A DNA stretch of 64,000 bases from positions 310,001 through 374,000 of the forward strand of contig JALHOW010000001.1 in NCBI GenBank assembly GCA_022842785.1, read 5' to 3'. This stretch comes from Hyphomicrobiaceae bacterium (GTDB lineage Bacteria > Pseudomonadota > Alphaproteobacteria > Rhizobiales > Hyphomicrobiaceae). Shown here in pieces: positions 24,042 through 33,449 of the stretch; position 1 is the first letter of the stretch, and each line of letters begins with the position of its first letter. Below the pieces are notes generated by a model. It ran no database searches. It had not been told where the DNA came from and was given only the letters and a program-made list of their open reading frames with translations. Both the position numbers and the translations under genes were made by a program.

Positions 24042-25831
24042 TGCAAGGCTCGCGCTCGTCTCTGAAGAGCCACTATCTGGCCATCGGCGCCTTCGCGGTG
24101 ATCTATCTGCTCATCGCTCTGATGGTGCGCAATTCCTACTATCAGCTCATCATGACGCTGGTGCTCGTATGGGCGACCATGGGGCTCAGCTGGAATCTGC
24201 TCTCCGGATACAGTGGCCTCATTTCGTTCGGCCATGCCGCCTTCTTCGGCCTCGGTGGTTACACGATGACCATCGCCTTCGTAAAGTGGGGGCTGACGCC
24301 ATGGCTCGGCATCCCGCTCGGCATGGTCGTCGGTGTGCTTGCCGCAATCATCATCGGCATCCCGACGTTCCGCCTGCGCGGGCACTACTTCGCGCTTTCC
24401 ATGCTCGCCTATCCTCTGGCACTGCTCTACGTCTTCGAGTGGCTCGGCTATCAGGAAGAAACCTTGCCGATGATGCGCGATGCGCCGGCGCGCTACATGC
24501 AGTTCGCCGACCAGCGCGTGTATACGGCCATTGCTCTCGTCATTCTTGTGGCGGCCATGGTTGTTTCGCTGCATGTGGAGCGTTCGCGTTTCGGTAGATC
24601 GCTGCTGGCCATCAAGCAGAACCAGCCTGCGGCCGAGGCAGCAGGCGTCAACGTTCTCAAGTGGAAGATGCTCGCCCTCATGCTGAGCGCGGCGGTCGCA
24701 GCGGCGGCGGGTGGACTCTATGCGGTCGTGCTGCTCGTGGTGACGCCGCCGACCATGTTCGGCGTGCTGACCTCGGCGCAGGCGCTCATCTTCACGCTCT
24801 TCGGCGGCGTCGGCGTCTACTGGGGGCCGGTGATCGGCGCAGGCATCCTCGTGCCGCTTGCAGAGACACTGCACGCCGAACTCGGCCACATCATTCCGGG
24901 CATACAGGGCGTCGTATATGGCTCTGCAATCATCGCTATCGTCCTGCTGGCGCCGGATGGCATCTACTGGCGCATCCGGGACTATCTAGCCACCCGCCGC
25001 GCGCCGATCGATACGGCCGAGCGAGTGGCGCCATCGGTGCCAATCCTCGCCGCCAGCAAGGACGAGCGCCCCAGGACATCGGGCGCGCCGCTGCTCGAAC
25101 TCGATGGCGTCGTGCGCACATTCGGCGGCCTCAGGGCCGTCGACGGTGTGAGCCTCAAGATCAAGGAAGGCGAGATCCACGGCATCATTGGCCCCAATGG
25201 CGCGGGCAAGACGACGCTCTTCAATGTCATCAACGGCTTTCTCCCGGCGGACGTAGGCAGTATCCGCTTTGCCGGTGGTGAGCTTCTCGGCCTCAAACCT
25301 CACGAGGTCTGCGCGCGCGGTATCGGTCGTACATTCCAGGTCGTCCGCGCCTTCCCACGCATGAGCGTGCTTGAGAACGTGACGATCGGTGCTTTTGTTG
25401 GTGCTGCCAACGACGCGGAGGCCAAGGCGCTGGCCTACGCCGCACTCGAACGCGTTGGCCTTGCCGGTGCGCGAGCGGACGCCATCGCCGGCGGTCTCAC
25501 GACGAACGAGCTTCGACGCATGGAACTTGCCCGCGCGCTCGCGCCGCGGCCGCGCCTCATCCTGCTCGATGAGACGCTCGCAGGCCTCGGCCACGAGGAG
25601 CTCGAGGGTATTCTCGACGTCATACGTCAGGTGAACCGCGAGGGGGGCACCGTTGCCATCATCGAGCACACCATGCACGCCATGGTGAAGCTCGCTGATC
25701 ATTTCAGTGTGCTGGATCACGGCAAGCTCATCGCCAGCGGACCGCCCGGCGAGGTGATCAAGGATCCGGCCGTTATCGAAGCCTATCTCGGCAAGAAGTG
25801 GATGGACCGTGCTCAGCATCCAGTCACTTGA
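24041..25831 (+). CDS. fused LivM permease and LivG ATPase
   Basis: This 596-residue protein joins two importer parts. Residues 1 to about 320 are a LivM permease (SWNLLSGYSGLISFGHAAFFGLGGYT near 51). A charged linker follows, and residues about 350-596 are a LivG-type ATPase with Walker A GPNGAGKTTLFNVI and Walker B LILLDETLAGL. The signature position reads LTTNELRRMELARALA rather than the usual LSGGQ or LSYGQ core, so it is degenerate; LivF supplies the second ATPase. ATG 24041 overlaps the previous stop. Such LivM-LivG fusions occur in several Proteobacteria. ATP hydrolysis may be asymmetric in this pair, which is inference. Confidence 0.92.
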   Translation: MQGSRSSLKSHYLAIGAFAVIYLLIALMVRNSYYQLIMTLVLVWATMGLSWNLLSGYSGLISFGHAAFFGLGGYTMTIAFVKWGLTPWLGIPLGMVVGVLAAIIIGIPTFRLRGHYFALSMLAYPLALLYVFEWLGYQEETLPMMRDAPARYMQFADQRVYTAIALVILVAAMVVSLHVERSRFGRSLLAIKQNQPAAEAAGVNVLKWKMLALMLSAAVAAAAGGLYAVVLLVVTPPTMFGVLTSAQALIFTLFGGVGVYWGPVIGAGILVPLAETLHAELGHIIPGIQGVVYGSAIIAIVLLAPDGIYWRIRDYLATRRAPIDTAERVAPSVPILAASKDERPRTSGAPLLELDGVVRTFGGLRAVDGVSLKIKEGEIHGIIGPNGAGKTTLFNVINGFLPADVGSIRFAGGELLGLKPHEVCARGIGRTFQVVRAFPRMSVLENVTIGAFVGAANDAEAKALAYAALERVGLAGARADAIAGGLTTNELRRMELARALAPRPRLILLDETLAGLGHEELEGILDVIRQVNREGGTVAIIEHTMHAMVKLADHFSVLDHGKLIASGPPGEVIKDPAVIEAYLGKKWMDRAQHPVT

Positions 25832-26516
25832 CGTCGCCTATGGCGGCTTGCGCGCATTGAGCGGCGTCTCGCTGGAGGTCGCGCGCGGCCAGTTTGTGGC
25901 TGTCGTGGGTGCCAATGGTGCCGGCAAGACGACGCTCTTCAAGACCATCTCCGGTACCGTCGCGCCAGTGTCAGGCGCCATCACCTATAATGGCCGCGAC
26001 CTGCTGGCCGTGCCGCCGGCCGAGCGCGCCCAGCTCGGGATTGCGCACGTGCCCGAGGGCCGTCAGGTGTTCGCCTCCATGACCGTCATGGAGAACCTGG
26101 AAATGGGCGCCTATACTAGGGCCGGGCGTGAGCGCTGGGCCCAGTCGCTCCCAATGATCCTGGAACTCTTCCCGATCCTCGCCGAGCGCCGTGACCAGCT
26201 TGCCGGCACGCTTTCAGGAGGCGAGCAGCAGATGCTGGCGATCGGCCGTGGCCTTGCGTCCGCGCCGGCGCTCCTTATGCTCGATGAGCCGTCCATGGGG
26301 CTGGCTCCGGCCGTCGTCGATCTCATTTTCGAGCGCATACATCAGGTGCATCGCGATCAGGGCCTCACGATCCTGCTCGTCGAGCAGCGAGCAGCCGAGG
26401 CGCTCGAGTCCTGTGACCACGGCTATGTGCTGGAGACGGGAAGGGTGGTTCTACAAGGGCCGCACGATACGCTGATGTCGGATCCGCGCGTGCGGCGCGC
26501 GTATCTCGGGATGTAG
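25809..26516 (+). CDS. branched-chain-type ABC transporter ATP-binding protein (LivF)
   Basis: A 235-residue ATPase starting at GTG 25809 and overlapping the preceding gene by 23 nt. It has MLSIQSLDVAYGGLRALSGV, Walker A GANGAGKTTLF near residue 36, AHVPEGRQVFASMTVMENL (the LivF hallmark) near 78, signature LSGGEQQMLAIGRGLA near 135 and Walker B LLMLDEPSMGLAP near 155. It completes the importer with the LivM-LivG fusion. It is the last gene of the operon and converges with a lipoprotein gene. Confidence 0.93.
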   Translation: MLSIQSLDVAYGGLRALSGVSLEVARGQFVAVVGANGAGKTTLFKTISGTVAPVSGAITYNGRDLLAVPPAERAQLGIAHVPEGRQVFASMTVMENLEMGAYTRAGRERWAQSLPMILELFPILAERRDQLAGTLSGGEQQMLAIGRGLASAPALLMLDEPSMGLAPAVVDLIFERIHQVHRDQGLTILLVEQRAAEALESCDHGYVLETGRVVLQGPHDTLMSDPRVRRAYLGM

Positions 26517-26541
26517 GCGTTCGTGGACGAACGCAGCGCTC
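26517..26541 (+). terminator. hairpin after the Liv operon
   Basis: GCGTTCGT-GG-ACGAACGC is a perfect 8+8 inverted repeat beginning at the base after the livF stop. A run of seven T lies 14 nt further on, inside the end of the convergent gene. The spacing is too long for a canonical intrinsic terminator. Confidence 0.45.
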
Positions 26542-27037
26542 AGCGATCTTTTTTTCTGCTGGTCTTGGTCGGCGCACCGATTGGCTCGGGCGTCTCGGTG
26601 TTCCCGGGTTTCATGGCCGCATCCAGGTCGAAGTGGCCACAGTTCTTCTCGACCATGAGATTGTTGAGCGCGATCAGGCGGGCGCGCTCCTCGGAGTAGA
26701 CCGCGCTGGGCGTGCCCGTCGGTGTGTGTTTCGGTGTCGCCTTGCTGGTCAGCGACGAAATGAGACCGCCGGGGGGATTGGCCTCGGCGTCGCGGACCTG
26801 CTGGATCTTGAGCTGCATGATGCCCTTCAGGCGGCGGCAGGTATAGCCGCGCTCGGCCGAGGTTGGAACGTAGGTACCATCGGCTGCGGTCGTGCCAGTC
26901 CGGTCGGAGCGGGCCTGGGCGGCAGCCTCGGCAAGCTTGTGGCGCCCCTTGTCGGGTACATATCCAGGCATGGCGGCGGCGCATCCAGCGAGGCCCAGGG
27001 CGACGAAGGCGCTGGATAGGAGGATCGACGTGCGCAT
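26540..27037 (-). CDS. putative lipoprotein, function unknown
   Basis: A 165-residue protein with a lipoprotein signal: MRTSILLSSAFVALGLAGC, with Cys19 in the lipobox LAGC. The mature part is Ala-rich and polar, contains two further cysteines (YTCRRLKG near 66 and EKNCGHFD near 134) that could form a disulfide, and ends in a basic tail TSRKKDR. I recognise no family. It is a single gene, convergent with the Liv operon and separated from tRNA-Lys by 265 nt without a visible gene. Confidence 0.75.
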   Translation of the reverse strand: MRTSILLSSAFVALGLAGCAAAMPGYVPDKGRHKLAEAAAQARSDRTGTTAADGTYVPTSAERGYTCRRLKGIMQLKIQQVRDAEANPPGGLISSLTSKATPKHTPTGTPSAVYSEERARLIALNNLMVEKNCGHFDLDAAMKPGNTETPEPIGAPTKTSRKKDR

Positions 27038-27302
27038 GCGGGGTTCGGTCTCCGGGGGAAAGGACGCGCTTGAGCGCAGGGGAAGCCGAAACTGAAGCTA
27101 CAACTGACAGGCTGCGGAACGTGTCATCTCGTCTGCGCGATCCGTGCTGGACAATGGGGCGCGCGGCGTATAAAACGCGGCACTCTTTGGCACGAGACCC
27201 AATGCCTGAATAGCGGCGGAACCGAGGCTGTCCAAGTGGCAAGCCACTGTTTTGCTCTGCGAAGAGGCAATTGGATGCAACGCAGTCTCCCGGGCCAGGG
27301 TA

Positions 27303-27378
<76 letters not shown>

Positions 27379-27634
27379 AATAATCCAGCAAAATCAATGA
27401 TTTGCCAGGCGGCCGGAGAACGGAGGCGGAACGTGAGACTTTCACGCACAGCCACCTGTGAGACTGCCGCGAACGGAAGAAGCGGCCGCGCGCGTTGCGG
27501 CGAACCACCGGAGGGATTGCTGCGTGGCGAGCAGGCCTTCTCAGTGCCCACATCAAGAAATATTGTAGCCATAAAGCTTGATTGTGCCGTTAAGCTGATG
27601 CATCAAGCGCCTCGACATAGCTCGAATAGGGTCA

Positions 27635-28036
27635 ATGCTGCGGATCGCCCGACATACGCGTGCAGTGCGGCACTTGACCCATGCGCTGGTGCTTGCCTTC
27701 GCATTGATCACGATATTTGGCAGTCAGGCCCATGCCTGCCATGGCTCGGCTCATGGCGTCACTCAAGACATTGCTGCGCAGGACACTGCCGACAACGTTA
27801 CGGGTGAAGCGCACGATATCGTCAGCGTGCCCGGCTCCGATCAGGGGCAGCACAAGGGTGTTCTCCCCTGCTGTGCTGATTTTCAATGCCAAGGGGGCAT
27901 CGCGATCGTGAGTGCCAGCTTCACGGCTGCCTCGCGCTCGCCGAGAGCGGAGAAGTTCAGTATCTCCGATCAAACGCATGAGGATTGGCACCTCGCGTGC
28001 CTTGATAGACCGCCGATGGCTGCCGTTCAGTCTTGA
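27635..28036 (+). CDS. small exported protein upstream of the metal-efflux operon
   Basis: A 133-residue product with a basic N-terminus and a hydrophobic segment (LTHALVLAFALITIFGSQAHA) that looks like a signal peptide ending near residue 33. The mature part is rich in His (HACHGSAHG, GQHKG, THEDWH) and has CCADFQCQ near residue 80, so metal binding is plausible. It lies 48 nt before the efflux adaptor gene. Such small His/Cys-bearing exported proteins often precede metal RND operons, but I recognise no named family. Confidence 0.65.
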   Translation: MLRIARHTRAVRHLTHALVLAFALITIFGSQAHACHGSAHGVTQDIAAQDTADNVTGEAHDIVSVPGSDQGQHKGVLPCCADFQCQGGIAIVSASFTAASRSPRAEKFSISDQTHEDWHLACLDRPPMAAVQS

Positions 28037-28084
28037 TCGCCCGAGGCCTTCCGGCCTCATGCTCAACTGAACGGAATCTCTTCC

Positions 28085-29782
28085 ATGAACATTTTTGGTC
28101 GCGAAGTGCCGCGTGGCACATGCGCCTGCTTGCGGGCAGCGTTGACTTGCGTCCTCTTGCTGCTGTCGCCGATGGGACCAGCAGTAGCCCACGAGGGCCA
28201 CGATCACGGGCCGGCCGCTACGCAATCAGGGCCTGCTTCGCCGCGCATCACGGCTATCTCGGAGAACTATCAGCTCGTCGGCGTCGTTGAGGGCGAAGTT
28301 CTCGTCATTTATCTCGATCGCTTCGGGGACAATGCGCCCGTCACATCCGCGACGCTGGAATTGACCATCGCAGATAGCGGTGCGACGGCAGAACTGCAGA
28401 AGAACGGCACATACGAGGTCGTGTCTCCTCGACTGAAAGTGCCAGGTAGTCATGAGGTGCTCGTCAATATCACGGACGGCGCGGTAACCGACTTATTGGT
28501 AGGTGCTCTCAATATTCCGGCGCCGGCCGGCAGGTCCGCTGGCTTCGATCACGGCATATGGTCCCATCTGGACGAGCATCTGCGGCCGACAACCAAGATA
28601 CTCGGCTGGGCGAGTGGCGGCCTTCTCGGTCTGGTGGGTTTGGGCTTGCTGCTGAACGGGCGCCGAAGAGGTCTTGCCACCGTCGCCCTCATGCTCGGCG
28701 GTCTCGTCATTGGCTCGACGGTCGCAATGGCTGGTCCGGGACACGATCACGGGCCGGCAGCAGGCGCGGGGACGAGCAGCGATGCACCGCAACGTCAACC
28801 GGACGGCACGATCTTCCTACCGAAGCCATCGCAGCGCCTGCTCGAGATTCGCACACGGATCCTCGCTCCTGACACGACCACGCGCGCAGTGCGGTTCGCG
28901 GGACGGATAGTCGCGAATCCCAATCGCAGTGGTGTCGTACAAAGCACCATTCAGGGTCGATTCATTCCTCCGCCCGATGGCGTACTGCTCATCGGTGCCA
29001 GCGTAAGAGCGGGCGATGTGATGGGCAGCGTCGCGCCATCCTTCATCGCGAAGGATGCCTCCGATATGACGCAAGCCCTCGGCGAACTCGACCAGCAGAT
29101 TGCGCTCGCGCGGACCAAGCTCTCGCGACAGGAGAGCCTCCTGCGCAGCAATGTCGTGGCGCCCGCTGTCGTTGATGAAATTCGCATTCAGCTCGACAGC
29201 TATTTGGCGCGAAGGAAAGAGCTGCTGACCGCTCGTGTCCAGCCTGAGGAATTGCGGGCGCCGGTAGATGGCGTTGTAACTGCCGTACGCGTGGTTGCCG
29301 GCCAGGTTGTCTCGCAGTCGGACGCGCTGTTCACGATCGTCGATCCGAAGAGCCTCATGGTCGAGGCACTGGCCTTTGACCAGCTCAACGGGGCTGAAGT
29401 CGAGAGCGCCACTTCGCTCACCGCGGACAACGTCCAATCCCAACTGCGCTTTGTCGGACGGAGCCGCTCATTGCAGCAGCAGTACACCGTGCTTTCATTC
29501 GAGGTTCTCAATCCAAATTCGAGCCTGAACGTTGGCACGCCAGTCACGATCACAGCGCGGTCCGGCGGCGCCGTGACAGGAATCATCCTGCCACGCTCCG
29601 CCGTAGCTCAAGCTCCAAATGGCCAGATGGTCGTCTTCCGTCACAAGGAGCCTGAGATCTTTGAGCCGAAGCCCATTCGGTTCGAGCCGTTCGATGCGGG
29701 GACCGTGCTTGTGCTGGCGGGTGTCGAACGCGGCGACAAAGTCGTCGTGCAGGGCGCTCAACTCATCAATCAAGTGCGCTGA
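28085..29782 (+). CDS. RND efflux periplasmic adaptor (CusB/CzcB type) with N-terminal membrane-anchored domain
   Basis: This 565-residue membrane-fusion protein is longer than the usual 350-420 residues. It has a signal peptide (to about 35), a HEGHDHGPAA motif (36-45) and a beta-type domain (55-150). Two hydrophobic segments follow (173-190 and 197-216), then a second GPGHDHGPAAG (217-227). The adaptor core comes last: a hairpin with EIRIQLDSYLARRKELL, a lipoyl half LRAPVDGVVTAVRVVAGQVV and a beta-barrel. The repeated GHDHGPAA after each hydrophobic region suggests fusion of an extra exported domain to an ordinary adaptor whose signal peptide became the second segment. His-rich motifs fit heavy-metal binding. 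The RND gene starts 11 nt later. Confidence 0.85.
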   Translation: MNIFGREVPRGTCACLRAALTCVLLLLSPMGPAVAHEGHDHGPAATQSGPASPRITAISENYQLVGVVEGEVLVIYLDRFGDNAPVTSATLELTIADSGATAELQKNGTYEVVSPRLKVPGSHEVLVNITDGAVTDLLVGALNIPAPAGRSAGFDHGIWSHLDEHLRPTTKILGWASGGLLGLVGLGLLLNGRRRGLATVALMLGGLVIGSTVAMAGPGHDHGPAAGAGTSSDAPQRQPDGTIFLPKPSQRLLEIRTRILAPDTTTRAVRFAGRIVANPNRSGVVQSTIQGRFIPPPDGVLLIGASVRAGDVMGSVAPSFIAKDASDMTQALGELDQQIALARTKLSRQESLLRSNVVAPAVVDEIRIQLDSYLARRKELLTARVQPEELRAPVDGVVTAVRVVAGQVVSQSDALFTIVDPKSLMVEALAFDQLNGAEVESATSLTADNVQSQLRFVGRSRSLQQQYTVLSFEVLNPNSSLNVGTPVTITARSGGAVTGIILPRSAVAQAPNGQMVVFRHKEPEIFEPKPIRFEPFDAGTVLVLAGVERGDKVVVQGAQLINQVR

Positions 29783-29793
29783 CGAGGGCCGGC

Positions 29794-32700
29794 ATGTTCA
29801 ACTTTCTCGTCACGCAGAGCCTGAGGAACCGACTGTTCGTCCTCGCGGCCTCATTCATTCTGATCGCCTACGGGAGCTTCGTGCTGCCGCGGCTGCCAGT
29901 CGACGTGTTTCCCGACCTCAACAGGCCGACCGTCGTTCTGATGACCGAGGCTCACGGTCTCGCGCCACAGGAGGTGGAGCAGCTCATCACATATCCGATC
30001 GAAACTGCGCTCAACGGTATGCCGGGAGCGATGCGGGTTCGATCGGTGTCAGGCGTCGGGCTTTCGATCGTCTATGTGGAGTTTGGCTGGGATACCGAGA
30101 TCTACCGCGCCCGCCAGCAGGTCGCGGAGCGTCTTGCGCTTGTCCAAGGCAGGCTGCCGGCAAACGTACAGCCGCAGATGGGACCGATCTCTTCCATCAT
30201 GGGCGAGATCATGCTGATCGCTGTGACGTCCGAGGATGGCAAGGCGTCGATGGAGCTCCGGGAGATCGCGGACTTCGTGCTGCGCCCGCAGCTCCTCACG
30301 ATCCCTGGCGTTTCGCAGGTGATACCCATGGGCGGGGAGGTTCGCCAGTACCGCATCACCCCGAACATCCAGATGATGAACGAGCTGGACGTATCACCGC
30401 AGCAGATCGAGAGCGCAGTCCGGCAGTTCGGCGGTAATACAGGAGGCGGCTTCGTCGATCAGCACGCCCGCGAGTATCTGATACGGAATATCGGCCTCAC
30501 GCATCGCCTCGAGGATCTGCGCAACGTCGTCGTCGTGTCACGGCAAGGGCAGAACATCCTGCTGAGGCAGGTGGCCGAGATCGACTTCTCCGCGCGGCCC
30601 AAGCGCGGCGATGCCGGCTACATGGGCGAGAAGGCCGTCATCGTCGGCGTGCAGAAGCAGCCGACCGCGGATACGGTCGCCTTGACCAAGCTCATCGAGG
30701 CCCAGCTTGCCGACATTCAACGGACACTGCCGTCGGGCGTGAAGGCCGACCAGATTCAGTTCCGGCAGGCGACGTTCATCGAGCGCTCGATCAGCAATGT
30801 GCAAAGCGTGCTGGTGGAAGCGGCCATTGTGGTCGCCGTGATCCTCATGCTGTTCCTGCTCAACGTCCGCGCTACGCTCATCGCACTGACGGCAATCCCC
30901 GTCTCGATCCTGATGACGATTCTCGTCTTCAAGTACTTCGGCCTCTCGATCAACACGATGACGCTCGGCGGCTTTGCCATTGCGATCGGCGAGCTTGTCG
31001 ACGATGCGGTGGTGGGTATCGAGAACATCATGCGCCGCGTACGCGAGAACCGAGCGCGGCCCGATCCCAGGCCAGTGTTGGGCGTCGTGGCAGCCGCGAG
31101 CCATGAGGTGCGCTCGGGTATTTTCTACGCGACTTTGATCATCGTCCTCGTCTTCGTGCCGCTCTTTGCTCTGTCCGGCATCGAGGGGCGTCTCTTCACG
31201 CCTCTCGGCATCGCGTACATCGTATCGATCATGGCCTCGTTGATAACGTCGATCACGCTGACGCCAGTACTCGCGTACTACTTCCTGACCAATCCGACGA
31301 CCGATCACGAGGCGGACACGTATGTCGTGAGGAAGTTGAAAAGCGGCAATCGCGTGCTGCTGGACTGGACGTTCGCGCATGGGCGCACCGTCGTATCGGT
31401 GATCGGCGCTGGCGTTCTTCTCGCAGCCGTCGGCGCCGTGTTGCTTCCGCGCGCCTTTCTGCCGCCGTTCAACGAGGGAACGCTCCTCGTCAACCTGCAG
31501 TACAACCCCGGTATATCGCTGGCAGAGTCGGATCGCCTCGGCCAGATCGCCGAGCGTCTCGTCATGCAAGTATCCGAGGTGAAGTCCGTCGGTCGTCGCA
31601 CGGGGCGCGCCGAGCTCGATGAACACGCAGAAGGTGTCCACAACTCCGAGCTCGACGTGGATCTCAAGCCTTCGGAGCGCGCCAAGGAGGAGGTCTACAA
31701 CGAGATCCGCAAGCGTCTGGAGGTATTGCCGGTCTCCGTCGCCATCGGACAGCCCATCGCCCACCGTCTCGACCATATGTTGTCCGGTGTTCGCGCGCAG
31801 CTTGCCGTGAAGATCTTCGGCGAGGACATCGACACCCTGCGCACGCTTGCGGCGTTGCTCAGGACGCGTCTGCAGTCTGTACAAGGCTTGGTCGACCTGC
31901 AGGTCGAGAAGCAGGTGCTGATCCCGCAACTCAAGGTCACGCCCGATTACGAGCGTGCATCGCTCTACGGCATCACGCCGGCGGCGCTCACCGAGGCGCT
32001 CGAAGGTCTCTCCAATGGCCGCGAAGTCTCTCAGATCGTGGAAGGCAACCGCCGCTTCGACGTCGTGATGCGCCTCTCTGATGCCAACCGCTCGACTACC
32101 GGACTAGAGGACCTGCTCGTGTCGACACCGATGGGCTTTGTCCCGTTGCGCAAGCTCGCCACGATCGAGGAGAGCGATGGACCCAACCAGATCCTTCGCG
32201 AGAACGGCCAGCGCCGCATTGTCGTATCGGCGAATGGTGACGGGCAGCGGGACATGGCTGCCATCGTGGCGGATGTGCGCAGGATCGTTGCGGAGACCTC
32301 TCTTCCGCGTGGCTACGTCACGGCGCTTGAGGGGACATTCAAGGCGCAGGAGGAGGCGTCGCTCATCATCGGTATCCTTTCGCTCGTCTCTCTGGCCTTG
32401 ATCTTCATGGTCCTCTACCAGCGCTATCAGTCGCCGGTGCTCGCTGCGATCATTCTCGCCAACATTCCGCTGGGCCTTATCGGTAGCGTCATTGCTCTTT
32501 GGCTCGCCGGGCAGCCGCTGTCGGTGGCGTCGATGATCGGGTTCATCACATTGGCGGGGATCACGGCCCGCAACGGCATCCTGAAGATCAGCCACTACAT
32601 CAATCTCGTGCTGTTCGAAGGAGAGAAATTCGGACGCGATCTCGTCGTGCGCGGGAGCCTCGAACGACTGAGCCCCGTGCTCATGACGGCGCTGGCTGCC

Positions 32701-32949
32701 GGGCTGGCTCTCGTACCTCTCCTGTTCGGCGCTGGTGAACCTGGCCGCGAGATCCTGCATCCAGTTGCGGTGACGATTTTCGGGGGCCTCATCAGCGCAA
32801 CATTGATCGACACGATACTGACGCCGCTGATGTTCCTGCGCTTTGGGGAGAAACCTCTGCAGAGGATTGTTGCCGCTCGTCAGATCGAGACGCCAACTTC
32901 CTCGCCGGCACCTTCCGAAACAGCAGGCAAACTCTCAGAAGCCTTCTGA
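29794..32949 (+). CDS. heavy-metal efflux RND pump (CusA/CzcA family)
   Basis: The 1051-residue inner-membrane pump couples proton influx to metal export. The first helix, LFVLAASFILIAYGSFVLPRLPVDVFPDLNRP, and the second-half helices match the HME-RND layout of 12 helices with two large periplasmic loops. The helix 4 motif AIGELVDDAVVGIEN near residue 400 has the doubled Asp and the Glu-Asn of HME-type pumps and resembles the HME3 subgroup rather than the Cu/Ag (DAA) or Co/Zn/Cd (DFG-DGA) signatures, so the metal is uncertain. No outer-membrane factor gene is present next to it. It is co-transcribed with the adaptor before it and the small exported protein after it. Confidence 0.93.
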   Translation: MFNFLVTQSLRNRLFVLAASFILIAYGSFVLPRLPVDVFPDLNRPTVVLMTEAHGLAPQEVEQLITYPIETALNGMPGAMRVRSVSGVGLSIVYVEFGWDTEIYRARQQVAERLALVQGRLPANVQPQMGPISSIMGEIMLIAVTSEDGKASMELREIADFVLRPQLLTIPGVSQVIPMGGEVRQYRITPNIQMMNELDVSPQQIESAVRQFGGNTGGGFVDQHAREYLIRNIGLTHRLEDLRNVVVVSRQGQNILLRQVAEIDFSARPKRGDAGYMGEKAVIVGVQKQPTADTVALTKLIEAQLADIQRTLPSGVKADQIQFRQATFIERSISNVQSVLVEAAIVVAVILMLFLLNVRATLIALTAIPVSILMTILVFKYFGLSINTMTLGGFAIAIGELVDDAVVGIENIMRRVRENRARPDPRPVLGVVAAASHEVRSGIFYATLIIVLVFVPLFALSGIEGRLFTPLGIAYIVSIMASLITSITLTPVLAYYFLTNPTTDHEADTYVVRKLKSGNRVLLDWTFAHGRTVVSVIGAGVLLAAVGAVLLPRAFLPPFNEGTLLVNLQYNPGISLAESDRLGQIAERLVMQVSEVKSVGRRTGRAELDEHAEGVHNSELDVDLKPSERAKEEVYNEIRKRLEVLPVSVAIGQPIAHRLDHMLSGVRAQLAVKIFGEDIDTLRTLAALLRTRLQSVQGLVDLQVEKQVLIPQLKVTPDYERASLYGITPAALTEALEGLSNGREVSQIVEGNRRFDVVMRLSDANRSTTGLEDLLVSTPMGFVPLRKLATIEESDGPNQILRENGQRRIVVSANGDGQRDMAAIVADVRRIVAETSLPRGYVTALEGTFKAQEEASLIIGILSLVSLALIFMVLYQRYQSPVLAAIILANIPLGLIGSVIALWLAGQPLSVASMIGFITLAGITARNGILKISHYINLVLFEGEKFGRDLVVRGSLERLSPVLMTALAAGLALVPLLFGAGEPGREILHPVAVTIFGGLISATLIDTILTPLMFLRFGEKPLQRIVAARQIETPTSSPAPSETAGKLSEAF

Positions 32950-32991
32950 CGGCCTGGCACGACTCAACAGTGATGAAGATGGAGAAATCGA

Positions 32992-33354
32992 ATGAAGATG
33001 ATCCTAGCGCTCCTGTTCACCCTCTTGGTGCTTCCGACGGCGCACGCGCAATCGGCCGGTCCGAATGGGGGAATGCTCGCAGGTAAGGCCGGACACGAGA
33101 CGGAACTCGTCGTCACGCCGACAGAACTCACCGTCTACATCATCGATCATGGCAAGGCCCATAGCACAAAGGGCGTCAGCTTGCGGGCGATCGTTCAGCA
33201 GGGTGGCAAGAGCACGACCGTGCCGCTTGTGAACGTGGACAACAAGAAGCTGGTCGGAAAGCTCGATGCGCCGGTCGGTGCAGGTGCCATCGTCGTGGTT
33301 ACAGGCAAGGACGACCACGGTGATGTTGTGACGGCCCGCTACAGCGTCAAGTAG
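32992..33354 (+). CDS. small periplasmic protein of the metal-efflux operon
   Basis: A 120-residue protein with a signal peptide (MILALLFTLLVLPTAHAQ). The mature part starts SAGPNGGMLAGKAGHETELV, a PNGG-x-His-E pattern also found at the start of some heavy-metal adaptor N-domains. It continues as a beta-rich single domain with His in IIDHGKAHS and KDDHGD. It follows the pump gene by 42 nt and is probably a periplasmic metal-binding accessory; the function is inferred from context. A perfect palindrome lies just downstream. Confidence 0.7.
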   Translation: MKMILALLFTLLVLPTAHAQSAGPNGGMLAGKAGHETELVVTPTELTVYIIDHGKAHSTKGVSLRAIVQQGGKSTTVPLVNVDNKKLVGKLDAPVGAGAIVVVTGKDDHGDVVTARYSVK

Positions 33355-33387
33355 CGGGTCCTCATTTGCACAATACGGCCGTGAAGG

Positions 33388-33413
33388 CCGCTAGCCACCG
33401 CGGTGGCTAGCGG
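33388..33413. terminator. perfect 26-bp palindrome between convergent genes
   Basis: CCGCTAGCCACCG is followed immediately by its exact reverse complement, CGGTGGCTAGCGG. It lies between the end of the metal-efflux operon and the convergent amidohydrolase. As RNA it folds into a long stem on either strand, so a bidirectional, T-tract-less terminator is likely; a protein-binding site is the alternative. Confidence 0.5.
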
Positions 33414-33449
33414 AAAGCCTCGCGCAGGCCCAGCGTGGAGCCGGTGGGA

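Noticed and set aside
27379-27634. A phage or island attachment site after tRNA-Lys
   Set aside because: No integrase gene and no repeated tRNA 3' end were seen in the window.
30538-31929. A 463-codon leftward frame opposite the RND pump gene
   Set aside because: Antisense to a clear HME-RND gene; the translated product has the biased composition of a shadow frame.
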